From an uncultured Rhodothermaceae bacterium (GTDB lineage: Bacteria; Bacteroidota; Rhodothermia; Rhodothermales; Salinibacteraceae): 40,219 nt of DNA. The position numbers and the translations under genes were made by a program. The stretch spans positions 1-40,219 of the forward strand of contig CAJXLX010000016.1 in assembly GCA_913056335.1 (NCBI GenBank). The letters are read 5' to 3'. A model generated the notes under the pieces. It searched no databases, was not told the DNA's origin, and saw nothing but the letters and a program-made list of their open reading frames with translations. This document shows positions 9,917-18,989 of this stretch, one piece after another. Numbering within the stretch: the first letter of the stretch is position 1; each line of letters begins with the position of its first letter.

Positions 9917-10041
9917 ACGGAGCGGAGCCGAAAACGAGAGTTTAGCGGAATCGGGTAGGCTACGGTGCGCCGGAGACTTCGTTCGCCCACCGCAGGCATA
10001 GGGGCCAAGCACGGGCTACAGGGATCTGCAGCCGTCTCGTA

Positions 10042-11052
10042 CTACTCGGCAGCGAAAGCGTCTTCAAGCACGGGTACGAGGTTGCGTGTGGCAAGGTCGG
10101 CCACAGAGTAGATGCCCTGCTCAACGGCCCGTGCCGACGAGCGTCCGTGCCCAATGAATACCGACCCGTTTACGCCAATGAGCGGCGCGCCCCCACGGTT
10201 TTCGTGGTCGAACCCCTTCTGCACGTTCCCCAGCACCCCGGCGACCAGTTGCTGTTCTTCTTTGGAGAGCTGTTGGCGCTTCATCTCTTGTTTGGTCATG
10301 GTGGAGAGCACCGTGGTCATTGACTCGCCAAATTTGAGTAGCACATTCCCCATGAATCCATCGCAGATGAGCACATCGGCGGCATAACCCAAGAGATCGC
10401 CGCCTTCCACGTTGCCGATAAAGTTGAGCCCGTCATCGTTATCGAGCAGCGGGTAAGCTGCTTTCACCTGCTCATTGCCCTTCCCTGCTTCTTCTCCAAT
10501 GTTAATGAGGGCAACCGAAGGCTCTTCGATCTGCATAACATGGCGCGCGTAGATCGTGCCCATGCGGGCAAATTGATGTAAGTGCGCTGGTTTGCAGTCC
10601 ACATTGGTCCCAATGTCGATGACAACCGAGAAATCGCCCTGTACGGTTGGGAAGAACCCGACGATAGAGGGTCGCTCCAACCCTGAGATCCGTCCCAAGA
10701 TAAACATGGAAGCGGCCATAACAGCCCCCGTATTACCCGCACTAATGAACGCATCGGCCTGGCCGGTACGATGCGCCTGCAGCCCCAGGTGCACCGACGA
10801 CTGCCGTTTGGTTTTGACGGCAGCGGCTGGCGCATCTTCCATGGCAATGACATCCGGGGCATGGTGCACCGACAGGGGGGCACCGGCCGGCACGTCGTGC
10901 GCCTGCAATGCTGCTTGCACCCGTGCTTCAGGGCCGTACAGCGTGAGTTGGAGATCGGACTCGGGGCGCTGCAGCGCGCGCAGGGCCCCTTCGACGACAG
11001 CATCGGGAGCGTGGTCCCCTCCCATAGCATCAACGGCAACGTGGGTAGGCAT
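10042..11052 (-). CDS. plsX: Phosphate acyltransferase PlsX
   Basis: 336 residues. The ATG at 11052 is preferred over a TTG two codons upstream because it directly precedes THVAVDAMGGDHAP, the family N-terminus. PlsX makes acyl-phosphate from acyl-ACP for phospholipid synthesis. Also visible are SAGNTGAVMA, GDFSVVIDIGTNVDCKP and GNVLLKFGES. Its position between rpmF and fabH is the classic bacterial arrangement linking ribosome, phospholipid and fatty acid genes. Confidence 0.97.
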   Translation of the reverse strand: MPTHVAVDAMGGDHAPDAVVEGALRALQRPESDLQLTLYGPEARVQAALQAHDVPAGAPLSVHHAPDVIAMEDAPAAAVKTKRQSSVHLGLQAHRTGQADAFISAGNTGAVMAASMFILGRISGLERPSIVGFFPTVQGDFSVVIDIGTNVDCKPAHLHQFARMGTIYARHVMQIEEPSVALINIGEEAGKGNEQVKAAYPLLDNDDGLNFIGNVEGGDLLGYAADVLICDGFMGNVLLKFGESMTTVLSTMTKQEMKRQQLSKEEQQLVAGVLGNVQKGFDHENRGGAPLIGVNGSVFIGHGRSSARAVEQGIYSVADLATRNLVPVLEDAFAAE

Positions 11053-11370
11053 GTACAACCGGCGGGTTTGTCAGGAGGCTCGCGACAAAATGTAGGGGAG
11101 CACGCGGGTAAGGTCTGACATAGACGCCTGCCCCCGCTTGCACTTCGGTGCTTCCCCTCTCAACATAAGCGGTTTTATGTGAGCAGCCTTAAGTAAACAG
11201 CCTGCACATTAAAATGCACGTCTTGCCCTTCACCATTCACGGTAAAGCACAAAACGTGCATCAGAAAGGGGGATGTACAGCAGACGTGCAACAGCACATT
11301 CCGGGAAAGCCAGCGCGCTGAACATGCTGGGCAGTAGGACCGACCTGCACACGACCCACGCTATACAGCA
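11053..11370. other. Intergenic region rpmF-plsX with repeated TGCAC/GTGCA words
   Basis: 318 bp without a gene. The pentamer TGCAC or its complement occurs six times (11139, 11203, 11215, 11256, 11286, 11346). Two of these form an inverted repeat ATGCACGT (11214-11221) / ACGTGCAT (11254-11261). It may hold a promoter for plsX-fabHDG and a regulator-binding site. No terminator with a T-run is obvious. Confidence 0.4.
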
Positions 11371-11568
11371 CTACCCGAGCAGCTCTTCGGTCGGTTCAAT
11401 GACCTGCCGCCCACGGTAGTGTCCGCAAAACTTACAGGCCCGGTGCATCACTTTGGGGTTCCCGCAGTTGTTGCACTCCATCAATTGTGGAGCCTTCAAA
11501 CTGTTATAGTAGCGGGAGCGGCGCTTGCGCGAGCGCGATTTAGAGTGGCGGCGCTTTGGGACAGCCAT
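11371..11568 (-). CDS. rpmF: 50S ribosomal protein bL32
   Basis: 65 residues from the Met at 11568 (MAVPKRRHSKSR), the standard L32 start; the longer frame to 11625 is not supported. The basic N-terminus is followed by a zinc ribbon with both pairs intact: CNNC and CKFC. It lies between the DUF177 gene and plsX, the usual order. Zinc-binding L32 contrasts with the zinc-free L33 encoded at 33600. Confidence 0.97.
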   Translation of the reverse strand: MAVPKRRHSKSRSRKRRSRYYNSLKAPQLMECNNCGNPKVMHRACKFCGHYRGRQVIEPTEELLG

Positions 11569-11810
11569 GACGTCAGCGTACGGTAATGGGTTTGTAGGTG
11601 CGAATGTGCCAATGCAAGCGTCCACAGCGGATCAGGCAATGGCCTGGGCTATGCTGTAAGCAAAGCGATGCAACAGGTCTGCATAGCAACGCTTGCACTA
11701 TCTCTGAACTAATTGGGGGCGCGGGCTGCAGATTCCATGCCATCGTGCATTTTGCCCAGAATTAGCATTGCAGTTAGTCGATTAACTGCCGTGCCACGCA
11801 GCGTAGCCGT

Positions 11811-12326
11811 TTACGCATCGCCGTTCTTGAGCTTTTTCAGCTTCTCCCAGCGCGGATCGATGTCATCGTTGGCTTCTGGCGGCGCCGTCGCCTCGTCTTC
11901 GAAATCACCAAACTGCATGGGGATGTCTTCGTCTTCAGCCCCCGGTGCCACAACCCGCTGTGGAATGGATAGCTTGAGCGTGTCGTGCACAATATCGGTA
12001 ATTTCGACCTCTGTGTCGGTAGGGTGCATGGGACGCACTTCGTCGTAGGCATCATCGTCTTCGCCTACCAGATGTTCGGGACCAAAAAGCACAACGTAGG
12101 TGCCTTCCACATCGCCCCAGAACGTGCGCAACGTACGGTCGCAGGTGAGATGCGCCTGTGCGGTCATCGTCATGGTGGCCAGAATGCGGTCGCGCTGGCA
12201 CTGCAACTGCATATGCACCTGAATGCCGCGGAACGTGTCCGGCTCCAGGTCTACTGCATCTGGATCAGGATCCAGCGTAGCCTCGTGCACGCCAGAGCGA
12301 AACGGAGTGATGTCAAGCGTAAGCAT
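11811..12326 (-). CDS. DUF177 (YceD-family) protein
   Basis: 171 residues, very acidic. The central part ILATMTMTAQAHLTCDRTLRTF resembles the DUF177 core, where a conserved Cys lies in a C-x-R-x-L context. The C-terminus DPRWEKLKKLKN is also typical of the family. Family members are encoded next to rpmF, as here, and E. coli YceD and its plant relatives are linked to 23S rRNA accumulation. It is the first gene of the minus-strand rpmF-plsX-fab cluster. Conserved elements beyond the single Cys are limited; function is by family association. Confidence 0.88.
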   Translation of the reverse strand: MLTLDITPFRSGVHEATLDPDPDAVDLEPDTFRGIQVHMQLQCQRDRILATMTMTAQAHLTCDRTLRTFWGDVEGTYVVLFGPEHLVGEDDDAYDEVRPMHPTDTEVEITDIVHDTLKLSIPQRVVAPGAEDEDIPMQFGDFEDEATAPPEANDDIDPRWEKLKKLKNGDA

Positions 12327-13060
12327 GCAAAGTGCGATGCCAGAGAGAAGGTATACGCAAGGAGTGTAACTGTGGGAGCCTGTGGTATCTTTCCTAAAAG
12401 TGCGATGTTCCTCTGCTACCCTCCGTCCTGATTGATCTGCAGATACGTGTTGATCCGATCACAATCACCTGACTCCAGCCAGCATGCGCTGTGCGCTCAT
12501 TGCCCCCAACCGCACACACAGGGATGCCAAGCGGCAACAGGCTTTGCACATTTTGTGCTTGATGTTACTGCGTGCAGTCGTTATAATCCGAATTCCGTAT
12601 TGTCTACAGAAAGCAGTCCATTCGGCACGATAAAAAACGCATGCCGTCTCGTGTCCTGCTCTTCCTCCTTTGTGCGTAACGCACATGCACAGGGCAGGTG
12701 CCGTTGGCACACGATGCAGCCGTTTCGTGTGCTGCCACACATAGACATGAAACATGCCCAAGGTGGCACGCATTGCCTTCTGCGCTTTTGTCGCCAGGAT
12801 TGCCTCCTGCTGTACCGATGCACGTGTATGAATGCACACCTTGACCTCCAATGCGAATCATTGGAACAGCACTTTGGTGCCTCTCCCCGACATCCCATGG
12901 CATCGCTGTGGAGACTGGAGAGCACAACACGTGCATGTATCGCGACTTTTGCCCAACAGTCCTGTTTAGCGCAGACTCATCGCTAACACAGGGCCTTGGC
13001 CCCGAACTGCTTTCACGTTCGTGCAGTCTAAATCCTCGCCCGCGCGCGATGTGCATAGAA
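12327..13060. other. Long non-coding stretch upstream of dnaA
   Basis: About 730 bp before the first DnaA box. Several open frames run through it on both strands, but their translations are Cys/His-rich, unlike the acidic proteins around them, and none resembles a family I know. TGCAC/GTGCA words are frequent here too. Small hairpins occur, for example CCAATG-cgaat-CATTGG at 12848-12864. I do not recognise an RNA gene. Confidence 0.4.
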
Positions 13061-13283
13061 TGTGGATAACTTGTGCATCACACAAGGTCGCGGGCTGCAT
13101 GACGCTGGTTTTCCACATGCTTGGAATGTACTGATACATCTTTCATCCACATATTTTCCGCAAGTCTCTCCAAATCAAAGCCTTGGGGAATGTTGATAAC
13201 ATGTGGAAAAAATGTGGATAACTTGCAGTTCTCGCAAAGGCGTCGCGGCAGAGCCTGGCGAACGCGGTAAAAAATGTGGATAA
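13061..13283 (+). promoter_or_regulatory. DnaA-box cluster upstream of dnaA
   Basis: Perfect TGTGGATAA boxes lie at 13061-13069, 13213-13221 and 13275-13283. One-mismatch boxes lie at 13143-13151 (TCATCCACA), 13191-13199 (TGTTGATAA) and 13202-13210 (TGTGGAAAA). The boxes at 13191, 13202 and 13213 are head to tail at exactly 11 bp. Boxes in front of dnaA commonly mediate autorepression; this could also be an origin or a part of one. No CTA-triplet unwinding signature is seen here. Confidence 0.85.
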
Positions 13284-13425
13284 CTTGGTGGAGATGCGTT
13301 CGTACGCAGTTCGCCTTTTGCGCCTGCCGTCGTGGTCATGCCAAACCGATGCATACGCCCTGCCACGCGCATCCCTTTTACTTGGCTCGTTGCATCGGTG
13401 CGAGCCGCTAATCACACCACTGGGT

Positions 13426-14967
13426 ATGGAGCGATCTGCAGAAGACGTTTGGGAGGCCTGCCTCGACCACATCCGGGAGCATGTCAACCGGCAAAGCTTT
13501 AAGACATGGTTTGAGCCCCTCTCAGCCCAGTCGATTGAAGAAGAGGAGAACCTGTGCAAGCTCACCATTCAGCTCCCCAGTCGATTCTACTACGAGTGGC
13601 TGGAAGAGCACTACTACTCGCTTCTCCGCAAGACGGTAACGCAGGTCCTCGGTGAAGATGGGCGTCTGTTCTACGACATCGTCGTCGAGCCCGATGCCTC
13701 TAAAGGAACCGCCTCCTCAACCAGCGCAGCGCCTAATGGAGGCGATGGTGCAGAGGCCTCCCCCAATGCCGGCGCCGTTGGTACCGCCTCCTCCTCCCCC
13801 CAGCAAGGAAGCAACGCCTCGACAGGTCCAGCCAACTTTTCGGGGCAAAATGTGTCCTCCGAGTCCAGCCCCGACGAGGATGACGACACGGTCCGCAACC
13901 CGTTTGCGATTCCGGGTATTCAGAAGGCCACAATAGACAGCCAACTCAACAGCAACTATACGTTCGACCGCTTCATTCAGGGCGACTGTAACCGCCTGGC
14001 GCGTAGTGCCTCTTGGGCCATTGCTCAGGAGCCCGGGGGCACCAGCTTCAATCCGTTCTTGGTGTATGGAGGCGTCGGTCTGGGCAAAACACACCTCATT
14101 CAATCCATTGGCAACCAGGCCAAAGAGACCGGCACCGCAGATACCGTGCTATACGTATCGAGCGAGCGGTTTACTACCGAGTTCGTGCAGTCGATTCAGC
14201 GCAACCGGATCAGCGAGTTCTCGATGTTCTACCGCCAGATCGACCTGCTCATTGTTGACGATGTACAGTTCTTCAGCGGCAAGGAGAAAACCCAAGAGGA
14301 GTTCTTCCACATTTTCAACGCGCTGCATCAGAGTGGCAAACAGATTGTGCTTTCCGCTGATCGTCCACCACGCGAAATCGATGGCATCGAGGAACGCCTG
14401 TTGTCGCGGTTTCAGTGGGGCCTTTCGGCGGATGTGCAGGCGCCCGGCCTCGAAACACGGATTGCCATCTTACAGCGTAAAGCCGAAGACGACCAGATCG
14501 ACCTCGACCAAGAGGTCATCGAGTTTATTGCGCATAACATCAAAAGCAACATCCGTGAACTCGAAGGCGCGCTCATCCGGCTGCTGGCCCATGCCAGCCT
14601 ACACCAGCGCGACCTGGACCTCGACCTTGCCAAGGAGGTCTTGCGCGATCTCATGCAAGACGTGCAGGTAAATCTCACCATCGAGGAGATTCAGCGCATT
14701 GTGTGCGAGTACTTCGACATCAACGAGGATCTCATTCGCGCAAAAACCCGCAAGCGCGAGGTGGTGCGAGCCCGTCAGATCGCCATGTACTTCTGCAAGG
14801 AAATGACGCAGCACTCACTCAAAACGATTGGGCTGCACTTTGGCGGACGCGACCACTCCACGGTTATCCACGCGGTAAAAACAGTGGAGGACCAGGTCGA
14901 TACCGATACGCAGTTTCGGGATGCAGTCGACCAAATCGGGCGCAAAATCGAACTCCGATCCCGGTAG
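13426..14967 (+). CDS. dnaA: Chromosomal replication initiator DnaA
   Basis: 513 residues from the ATG at 13426 (MERSAEDVW). An upstream ATG at 13276 sits inside a DnaA box and adds 50 residues without similarity. Domain I is residues 1-90 (NRQSFKTWFEPL). A Ser/Ala/Gly/Asp-rich linker spans about 91-165 and is long for the family. The AAA+ domain follows, with Walker A GGVGLGKTH and Walker B LLIVDDVQF. Domain IV ends with the DNA-binding signature FGGRDHSTVIHA. It binds DnaA boxes and melts oriC; boxes occur just upstream and in a larger set at 23.3 kb. dnaN follows 178 bp downstream. Confidence 0.98.
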   Translation: MERSAEDVWEACLDHIREHVNRQSFKTWFEPLSAQSIEEEENLCKLTIQLPSRFYYEWLEEHYYSLLRKTVTQVLGEDGRLFYDIVVEPDASKGTASSTSAAPNGGDGAEASPNAGAVGTASSSPQQGSNASTGPANFSGQNVSSESSPDEDDDTVRNPFAIPGIQKATIDSQLNSNYTFDRFIQGDCNRLARSASWAIAQEPGGTSFNPFLVYGGVGLGKTHLIQSIGNQAKETGTADTVLYVSSERFTTEFVQSIQRNRISEFSMFYRQIDLLIVDDVQFFSGKEKTQEEFFHIFNALHQSGKQIVLSADRPPREIDGIEERLLSRFQWGLSADVQAPGLETRIAILQRKAEDDQIDLDQEVIEFIAHNIKSNIRELEGALIRLLAHASLHQRDLDLDLAKEVLRDLMQDVQVNLTIEEIQRIVCEYFDINEDLIRAKTRKREVVRARQIAMYFCKEMTQHSLKTIGLHFGGRDHSTVIHAVKTVEDQVDTDTQFRDAVDQIGRKIELRSR

Positions 14968-15145
14968 CTCCATGTACTGGCGTAGCGCAGCCTTGTGCTC
15001 CTAAAAAGCACGTGCGCAACTCCTTGATCACCTACGCCTCCGTGATAAATCTGCACTGATATTGCGTCTTAGCGAACGGATCTGTTCGCCCCCCCCTACG
15101 GTATACATTGTTCCGAATCTTCTGCGATCTCACGCCGACGTCGCC

Positions 15146-16285
15146 ATGAAATTTTCTGCCTCCAGCGCCGATCTTTTGGACGCCCTCAACACCGTAAAGG
15201 GGGCTGTGCCATCCAAGAGTACGTTGCCCATCTTAGAATGCATCTTGTTTGAGCAGAGCGATGACGGCAGTGCGCTGCTGCTAAGCGCCACCGATCTGGA
15301 GATTTCGATTGTGCGGCGCGTGCCCGTTCAGTTCGCCACCAACGGTACCAGCACGCCTACACGGATTGCTGTGCCCGCAAAGCGCCTTATCGACACGCTG
15401 CGCGCCCTGCCCGACTTGCCCATCTCGTTCACCGCCGACGGTGACTTTGAGATTCAGCTCGAAACCGACCAGGGTCACTACAAAATGGTGGGCCACGATG
15501 GCGACGATTTCCCCGACCTCCCCGAAGTAGATGCGGCGCATACGCTCTCGGCAGAGGGCGCGCTCGTACGCGACGCGATCGACAAAACCAGCTTTGCCGT
15601 CAGCAAAGATGCGCTCCGCCCGGCCATGATGGGCATCTACTTTCAGCTGGATGCCGAAAACAGTCGTATCGTCGCCACCGATGGGCACCGGCTCGTAAAG
15701 CTCGACCGCCCCGCCCTACAAACCGAGGGCGACGACGTCTCCTTCATCGTTCCCGAGAAGGCGACCAAGCTCGTCAGCCGCATTCTTGACGACGATGCGC
15801 TCTGCACCATCGGGGTGAGCGACGGACACGTCAGCTTCACGATTGACGAGGCGCGCATCATCGCCCGGCTCATCGACGAGACCTACCCGAACTACAACGC
15901 GGTCATCCCCGACGAGAACGACCGCCAGCTGGTTGTCAACCGCGAGGCGCTGCTCAGCGCCGTGAAGCGCGTTGGACTCTACTCCAGCAGCATGACCAAT
16001 CAGATTCGCTTGGCGCTCTCTGAATCTGAAATGACGGTATCCGCAGAAGACATTGAACGCTCCAGCGAGGCCAAAGAGGTGATTCGCTGCGAATACGACA
16101 GCGAAGCCATGGAAATTGGGTTCAACTCGGAGTATCTCACTGAGGTGCTTGGCAACGTAGACACCGAAGAGGTGCTCTTTCGCCTAAGCTCACCAAACCG
16201 CGCCGGCATTGTTGTCCCCAACAACACCGACGACCCCGACATCTTGATGCTGATCATGCCTGTTATGCTGAACACCTACGCCTAA
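15146..16285 (+). CDS. dnaN: DNA polymerase III beta subunit (sliding clamp)
   Basis: 379 residues from the ATG at 15146 (MKFSASSADLL), the family N-terminus; the frame from 15062 is longer but unsupported. Typical features are VKGAVPSKSTLPILE near residue 20, ATDGHRLVK in the middle, and the C-terminus ending LMLIMPVMLN, which forms the partner-binding groove. It is strongly acidic, as expected in a salt-in halophile. It follows dnaA on the same strand. The spacer between them has a 6-bp hairpin, GCGAAC-ggatct-GTTCGC (15072-15089). It ends before a good intrinsic terminator. Confidence 0.98.
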   Translation: MKFSASSADLLDALNTVKGAVPSKSTLPILECILFEQSDDGSALLLSATDLEISIVRRVPVQFATNGTSTPTRIAVPAKRLIDTLRALPDLPISFTADGDFEIQLETDQGHYKMVGHDGDDFPDLPEVDAAHTLSAEGALVRDAIDKTSFAVSKDALRPAMMGIYFQLDAENSRIVATDGHRLVKLDRPALQTEGDDVSFIVPEKATKLVSRILDDDALCTIGVSDGHVSFTIDEARIIARLIDETYPNYNAVIPDENDRQLVVNREALLSAVKRVGLYSSSMTNQIRLALSESEMTVSAEDIERSSEAKEVIRCEYDSEAMEIGFNSEYLTEVLGNVDTEEVLFRLSSPNRAGIVVPNNTDDPDILMLIMPVMLNTYA

Positions 16286-16347
16286 CATTCGGGCTGGAGC
16301 TCCTCCGCTACACTTCCCGAATGCGGACCGACCCCTACCATCTGTTA

Positions 16348-16388
16348 AACCCAGCGCACCTTGACTGGAGGCGCTGGGTTTTCTTTTT
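16348..16388 (+). terminator. Intrinsic terminator after dnaN
   Basis: A 10-bp perfect stem, AACCCAGCGC (16348-16357) with GCGCTGGGTT (16371-16380), is followed by TTCTTTTT. It lies 63 bp after the dnaN stop. Confidence 0.88.
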
Positions 16389-16482
16389 GCGGTTCAACGA
16401 GTTCAACGCTACGTGATGAAGGAAATATGCCAGTAGACAGAGACTGAGAGCGCCACTTGGCACAGACGTCTCTGGGGCAGGC

Positions 16483-16500
16483 CGAACGGGGGACCGTTCG
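16483..16500 (+). repeat. Dispersed GNRA-loop hairpin element, copy 2
   Basis: CGAACGG-GGGA-CCGTTCG, 7-bp perfect stem, followed by TCTCAGGAAA. It is intergenic between the dnaN terminator and the minus-strand gene at 16575. The copies at 5464 and 29272 share the core and the following TCAG. Confidence 0.7.
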
Positions 16501-16574
16501 TCTCAGGAAAGGTTTGATCAGGAGCGTGATTACTTAACGCCTATCCACTACTTTTTTCGAATCACAACGAGTGG

Positions 16575-17708
16575 CTACAGCTGTGCGCCCTCTGGAAGCG
16601 CAGAGGGCGCCTCCATCGGATAATGACGTTGCAGTGATTCAAGCATACGCGTTGCTTCGTTGATGCGCCGTCCTTCTCCCATCACCACGCGCTTGAGCGC
16701 TTGCCGGGCGGGCTCAATTTCTGACTGCGCCAGGTGCGTCTTGGCAAGAAAGAATGATGCTTCCAGTTGTAAGAAAGAACCGGCTTCTTCATTATCTACA
16801 ACTTCCGTAAGGAGGTCCTGCGCTTCCTGCACCTCGGCGTCGTTGAACCGTGGGAAGAGCCCAAGTGGCGCGCTATGAGCTGCCTGTAACACTTCAAGGG
16901 CCTGCAAGAAGCGTTCGTCATTGCTACGCGGTGCAGCAGTTGCACCGCGCGTGCGCACCTGGTATCCTTCGACTTCCATCTCATCGGGGTCAAGCACAGC
17001 CATGCGCTCAGCGGGCGCCTGTGTGGCGATGCTTATGCCAAGCAGGCCCCCATATACGACAAGAAGAACAGCTGCAGTCATTGCTGCATATCGCATCCCA
17101 AGCCACACCTGCTCGGATACGCGGCGCGGCGACTCGGTGCGGGCGCTTCGTGATGCCGCCCCACGATCGGCATGCGAAGATGATGATGTCGTAGTCGCGT
17201 TCTTTCGCCTGTTTTCCTCGGGCCCGTTCTCGATAGGTACGCCCGCAGACGCCAGGGTACCGTTCTCGTTTCCGAGTTCAGCGTTGTCGCGAACGGGCAC
17301 CGTCTCCAGATCAATGCCGGTTACCGCTTGCAGATGGCTCGTCACATCGAACGCATCGTCGAGCTCTTTTGCACGGTCTATCATCGGCTCCACCCGACGC
17401 TGCAAGTCCGTATCGTGGGCAAGGCGTGCTTCCACATCTTCAAAAAACGGCTGTAGTGCCTCACGATCCGATGCCTGTGCAGAACGGGCGCGGTCAATGG
17501 CATACAGCGCGAGTAGAGGCGCTGGCATAGTCTCATCCGTGTCTGAGACGTTAGGAAGACGTACGCGGCGCAGCTCTGTCTCTAACTGTTTGACCTTGGC
17601 GAGCAACGCCTCGTACTCAGGACGCTCGGCTACGCGTTTCTCCACGGCACGTTGCTCTGCATCCGAAAGATCTACATACCGAAAAATATCGTGCTCAAGC
17701 GTGTTCAT
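16575..17708 (-). CDS. Single-pass membrane protein with TPR-like C-terminus, possible anti-sigma factor
   Basis: 377 residues. An N-terminal helical part (residues 1-130) starts MNTLEHDIFRYVDLSDAEQ and resembles the short helical start of Bacteroidota anti-sigma proteins. A polar linker (about 140-200) leads to one membrane helix near residues 206-229. After it comes a segment with pairs of helices (about 265-370: FLQALEVLQAAHS, LLTEVVDNEE, SFFLAKTHLAQSEIEPARQALKRVV) that read like TPR repeats. The topology (soluble N-terminus, one helix, other side C-terminus) suits an anti-sigma partner of the ECF-type sigma factor encoded upstream on the same strand. The 645 bp gap between them makes this uncertain. 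Confidence 0.65.
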   Translation of the reverse strand: MNTLEHDIFRYVDLSDAEQRAVEKRVAERPEYEALLAKVKQLETELRRVRLPNVSDTDETMPAPLLALYAIDRARSAQASDREALQPFFEDVEARLAHDTDLQRRVEPMIDRAKELDDAFDVTSHLQAVTGIDLETVPVRDNAELGNENGTLASAGVPIENGPEENRRKNATTTSSSSHADRGAASRSARTESPRRVSEQVWLGMRYAAMTAAVLLVVYGGLLGISIATQAPAERMAVLDPDEMEVEGYQVRTRGATAAPRSNDERFLQALEVLQAAHSAPLGLFPRFNDAEVQEAQDLLTEVVDNEEAGSFLQLEASFFLAKTHLAQSEIEPARQALKRVVMGEGRRINEATRMLESLQRHYPMEAPSALPEGAQL

Positions 17709-18353
17709 GATTGCTCAGCCAAACTGACCGTTTGTGCGTGGAAGTCGAGGTACCGCACTCAGTGCTCGCTTTCGTCTGCTCATCGCTTTGGATGCTTTTG
17801 TTCTGGGGCCGATAGGGGTATGTGTGTTACTGTGGATAACTCTCTGCTGAATACTAATGGGGGCCCAATGGTACAGGGACTGTAGGTTGATTGCATATGG
17901 TAGCACCGCAGGCTGCACCAATGAAATAGTCCGAAAAGGTCATGCCTGAAATGGCAAGCCCTCTCCTACTTTTGCATCGCTCCCATTTCGTAATTGCGGA
18001 AGCGACAAACGTCTACCATAATGCCCTTTGTTATGATACGCATTATCAATTACTCATTTTACTCGCCGGCTCCCCCTATCGTTAAAATTGGAGCGCCAGG
18101 CACCGTCATAAATGCGAAATCAAATTACTTATACATGGCGCTGGTCTTTACCTTACTGTTGCGCGCTGAGATATTACGTCTAAAAGCGCACCTGAAGGTC
18201 ACAACTCACCCAAAAACATAACGTCTGCCTCTACAAGACATACATTCTTTACGATAGACCTTACTGAATACAAAAAACTACCTTTCTTACGCACACGGCT
18301 CTGAAATCACCTTCTGTAGCAGTCATGCGCGTTCGCCTTTTTGTGCAAGCCCC
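17709..18353. other. AT-richer intergenic region between sigma and TPR-protein genes
   Basis: 645 bp with no convincing gene; a 75-codon plus-strand frame at 17994-18221 has no recognisable features. It holds one perfect but isolated DnaA box (TGTGGATAA, 17831-17839). The composition is noticeably AT-richer than the surroundings, particularly 17990-18320. It may carry the promoter of the minus-strand gene ending at 16575. Confidence 0.4.
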
Positions 18354-18989
18354 CTACGGCTCTTCCAGCACAGCCTGGAGGCGCGTGTCTTCCCGAAGTG
18401 CTTTGAGCGCACGCGACTTGTACGTGCGCACCACAGGCACATCTTTGTCGATGCGGTCTGCGATTTCCTTGAACGTACATTCTTCAAAGTAATAGAGTTC
18501 AGCCACGCGGCGCAGGTATGGAGGTAAACGCCGAATTGCCGTCTGCAACTGCGTGCGCATTAGTCCCACATTTGCATCAATCTCCTCAACGGCGCCAGCT
18601 TGTTTCAGCGTAGGCGGCTGCGGCTCGTGAATCGACGTGGTTTCTACACGATGTCGATTCACATAGTTGATAAACGTATTCTTGGCGACAACACTCACCC
18701 AGTGAGCATACTTGTCGGGATTCCGAATGCTACTGCGCCCGTCTTGCACTTTCTCGTAAACTGTTGAGACGAGCTCCTCCATATCTGACATCTGGCGAAT
18801 GCTACCCCCCGCGTATTTTGCAGCCATGTAGCGATATATGTACCCGTAGGTCCACAACTCAATGTGTTGCCTTTCGGACCGCGTTGGTGTTTCGCCACAT
18901 GATGCATATAGCTCGTTAACGGCATCTGCATCATCAATGGCGAATGGCAGCCGCTCGGTGATCAGCTGTAGATTGGTTCGGTCAAGCAT
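18354..18989 (-). CDS. ECF-type RNA polymerase sigma factor
   Basis: 211 residues from the ATG at 18989 (MLDRTNLQLITERL). The longer frame to 19163 would translate through the strong hairpin at 19049-19093, so the shorter start is preferred. Region 2 is seen in MSDMEELVSTVYEKV and YAHWVSVVAKNTFINYVNRHR. Region 4 is RLPPYLRRVAELYYFEECT with the helix-turn-helix FKEIADRIDKDVPVVRTYKSRALKAL. It directs RNA polymerase to a specialised promoter set. A TPR-like membrane protein downstream may be its antagonist. Its leader contains an attenuator-like structure. Confidence 0.88.
   Translation of the reverse strand: MLDRTNLQLITERLPFAIDDADAVNELYASCGETPTRSERQHIELWTYGYIYRYMAAKYAGGSIRQMSDMEELVSTVYEKVQDGRSSIRNPDKYAHWVSVVAKNTFINYVNRHRVETTSIHEPQPPTLKQAGAVEEIDANVGLMRTQLQTAIRRLPPYLRRVAELYYFEECTFKEIADRIDKDVPVVRTYKSRALKALREDTRLQAVLEEP

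Noticed and set aside
12432..12986. 184-codon Cys-rich open frame before dnaA
   Set aside because: Overlaps several equally open frames on both strands; composition is unlike the acidic proteins around it and it matches no known family.
17994..18221. 75-codon plus-strand open frame in the AT-richer gap
   Set aside because: No domain, signal peptide or conserved context; it fits a chance frame in non-coding DNA.
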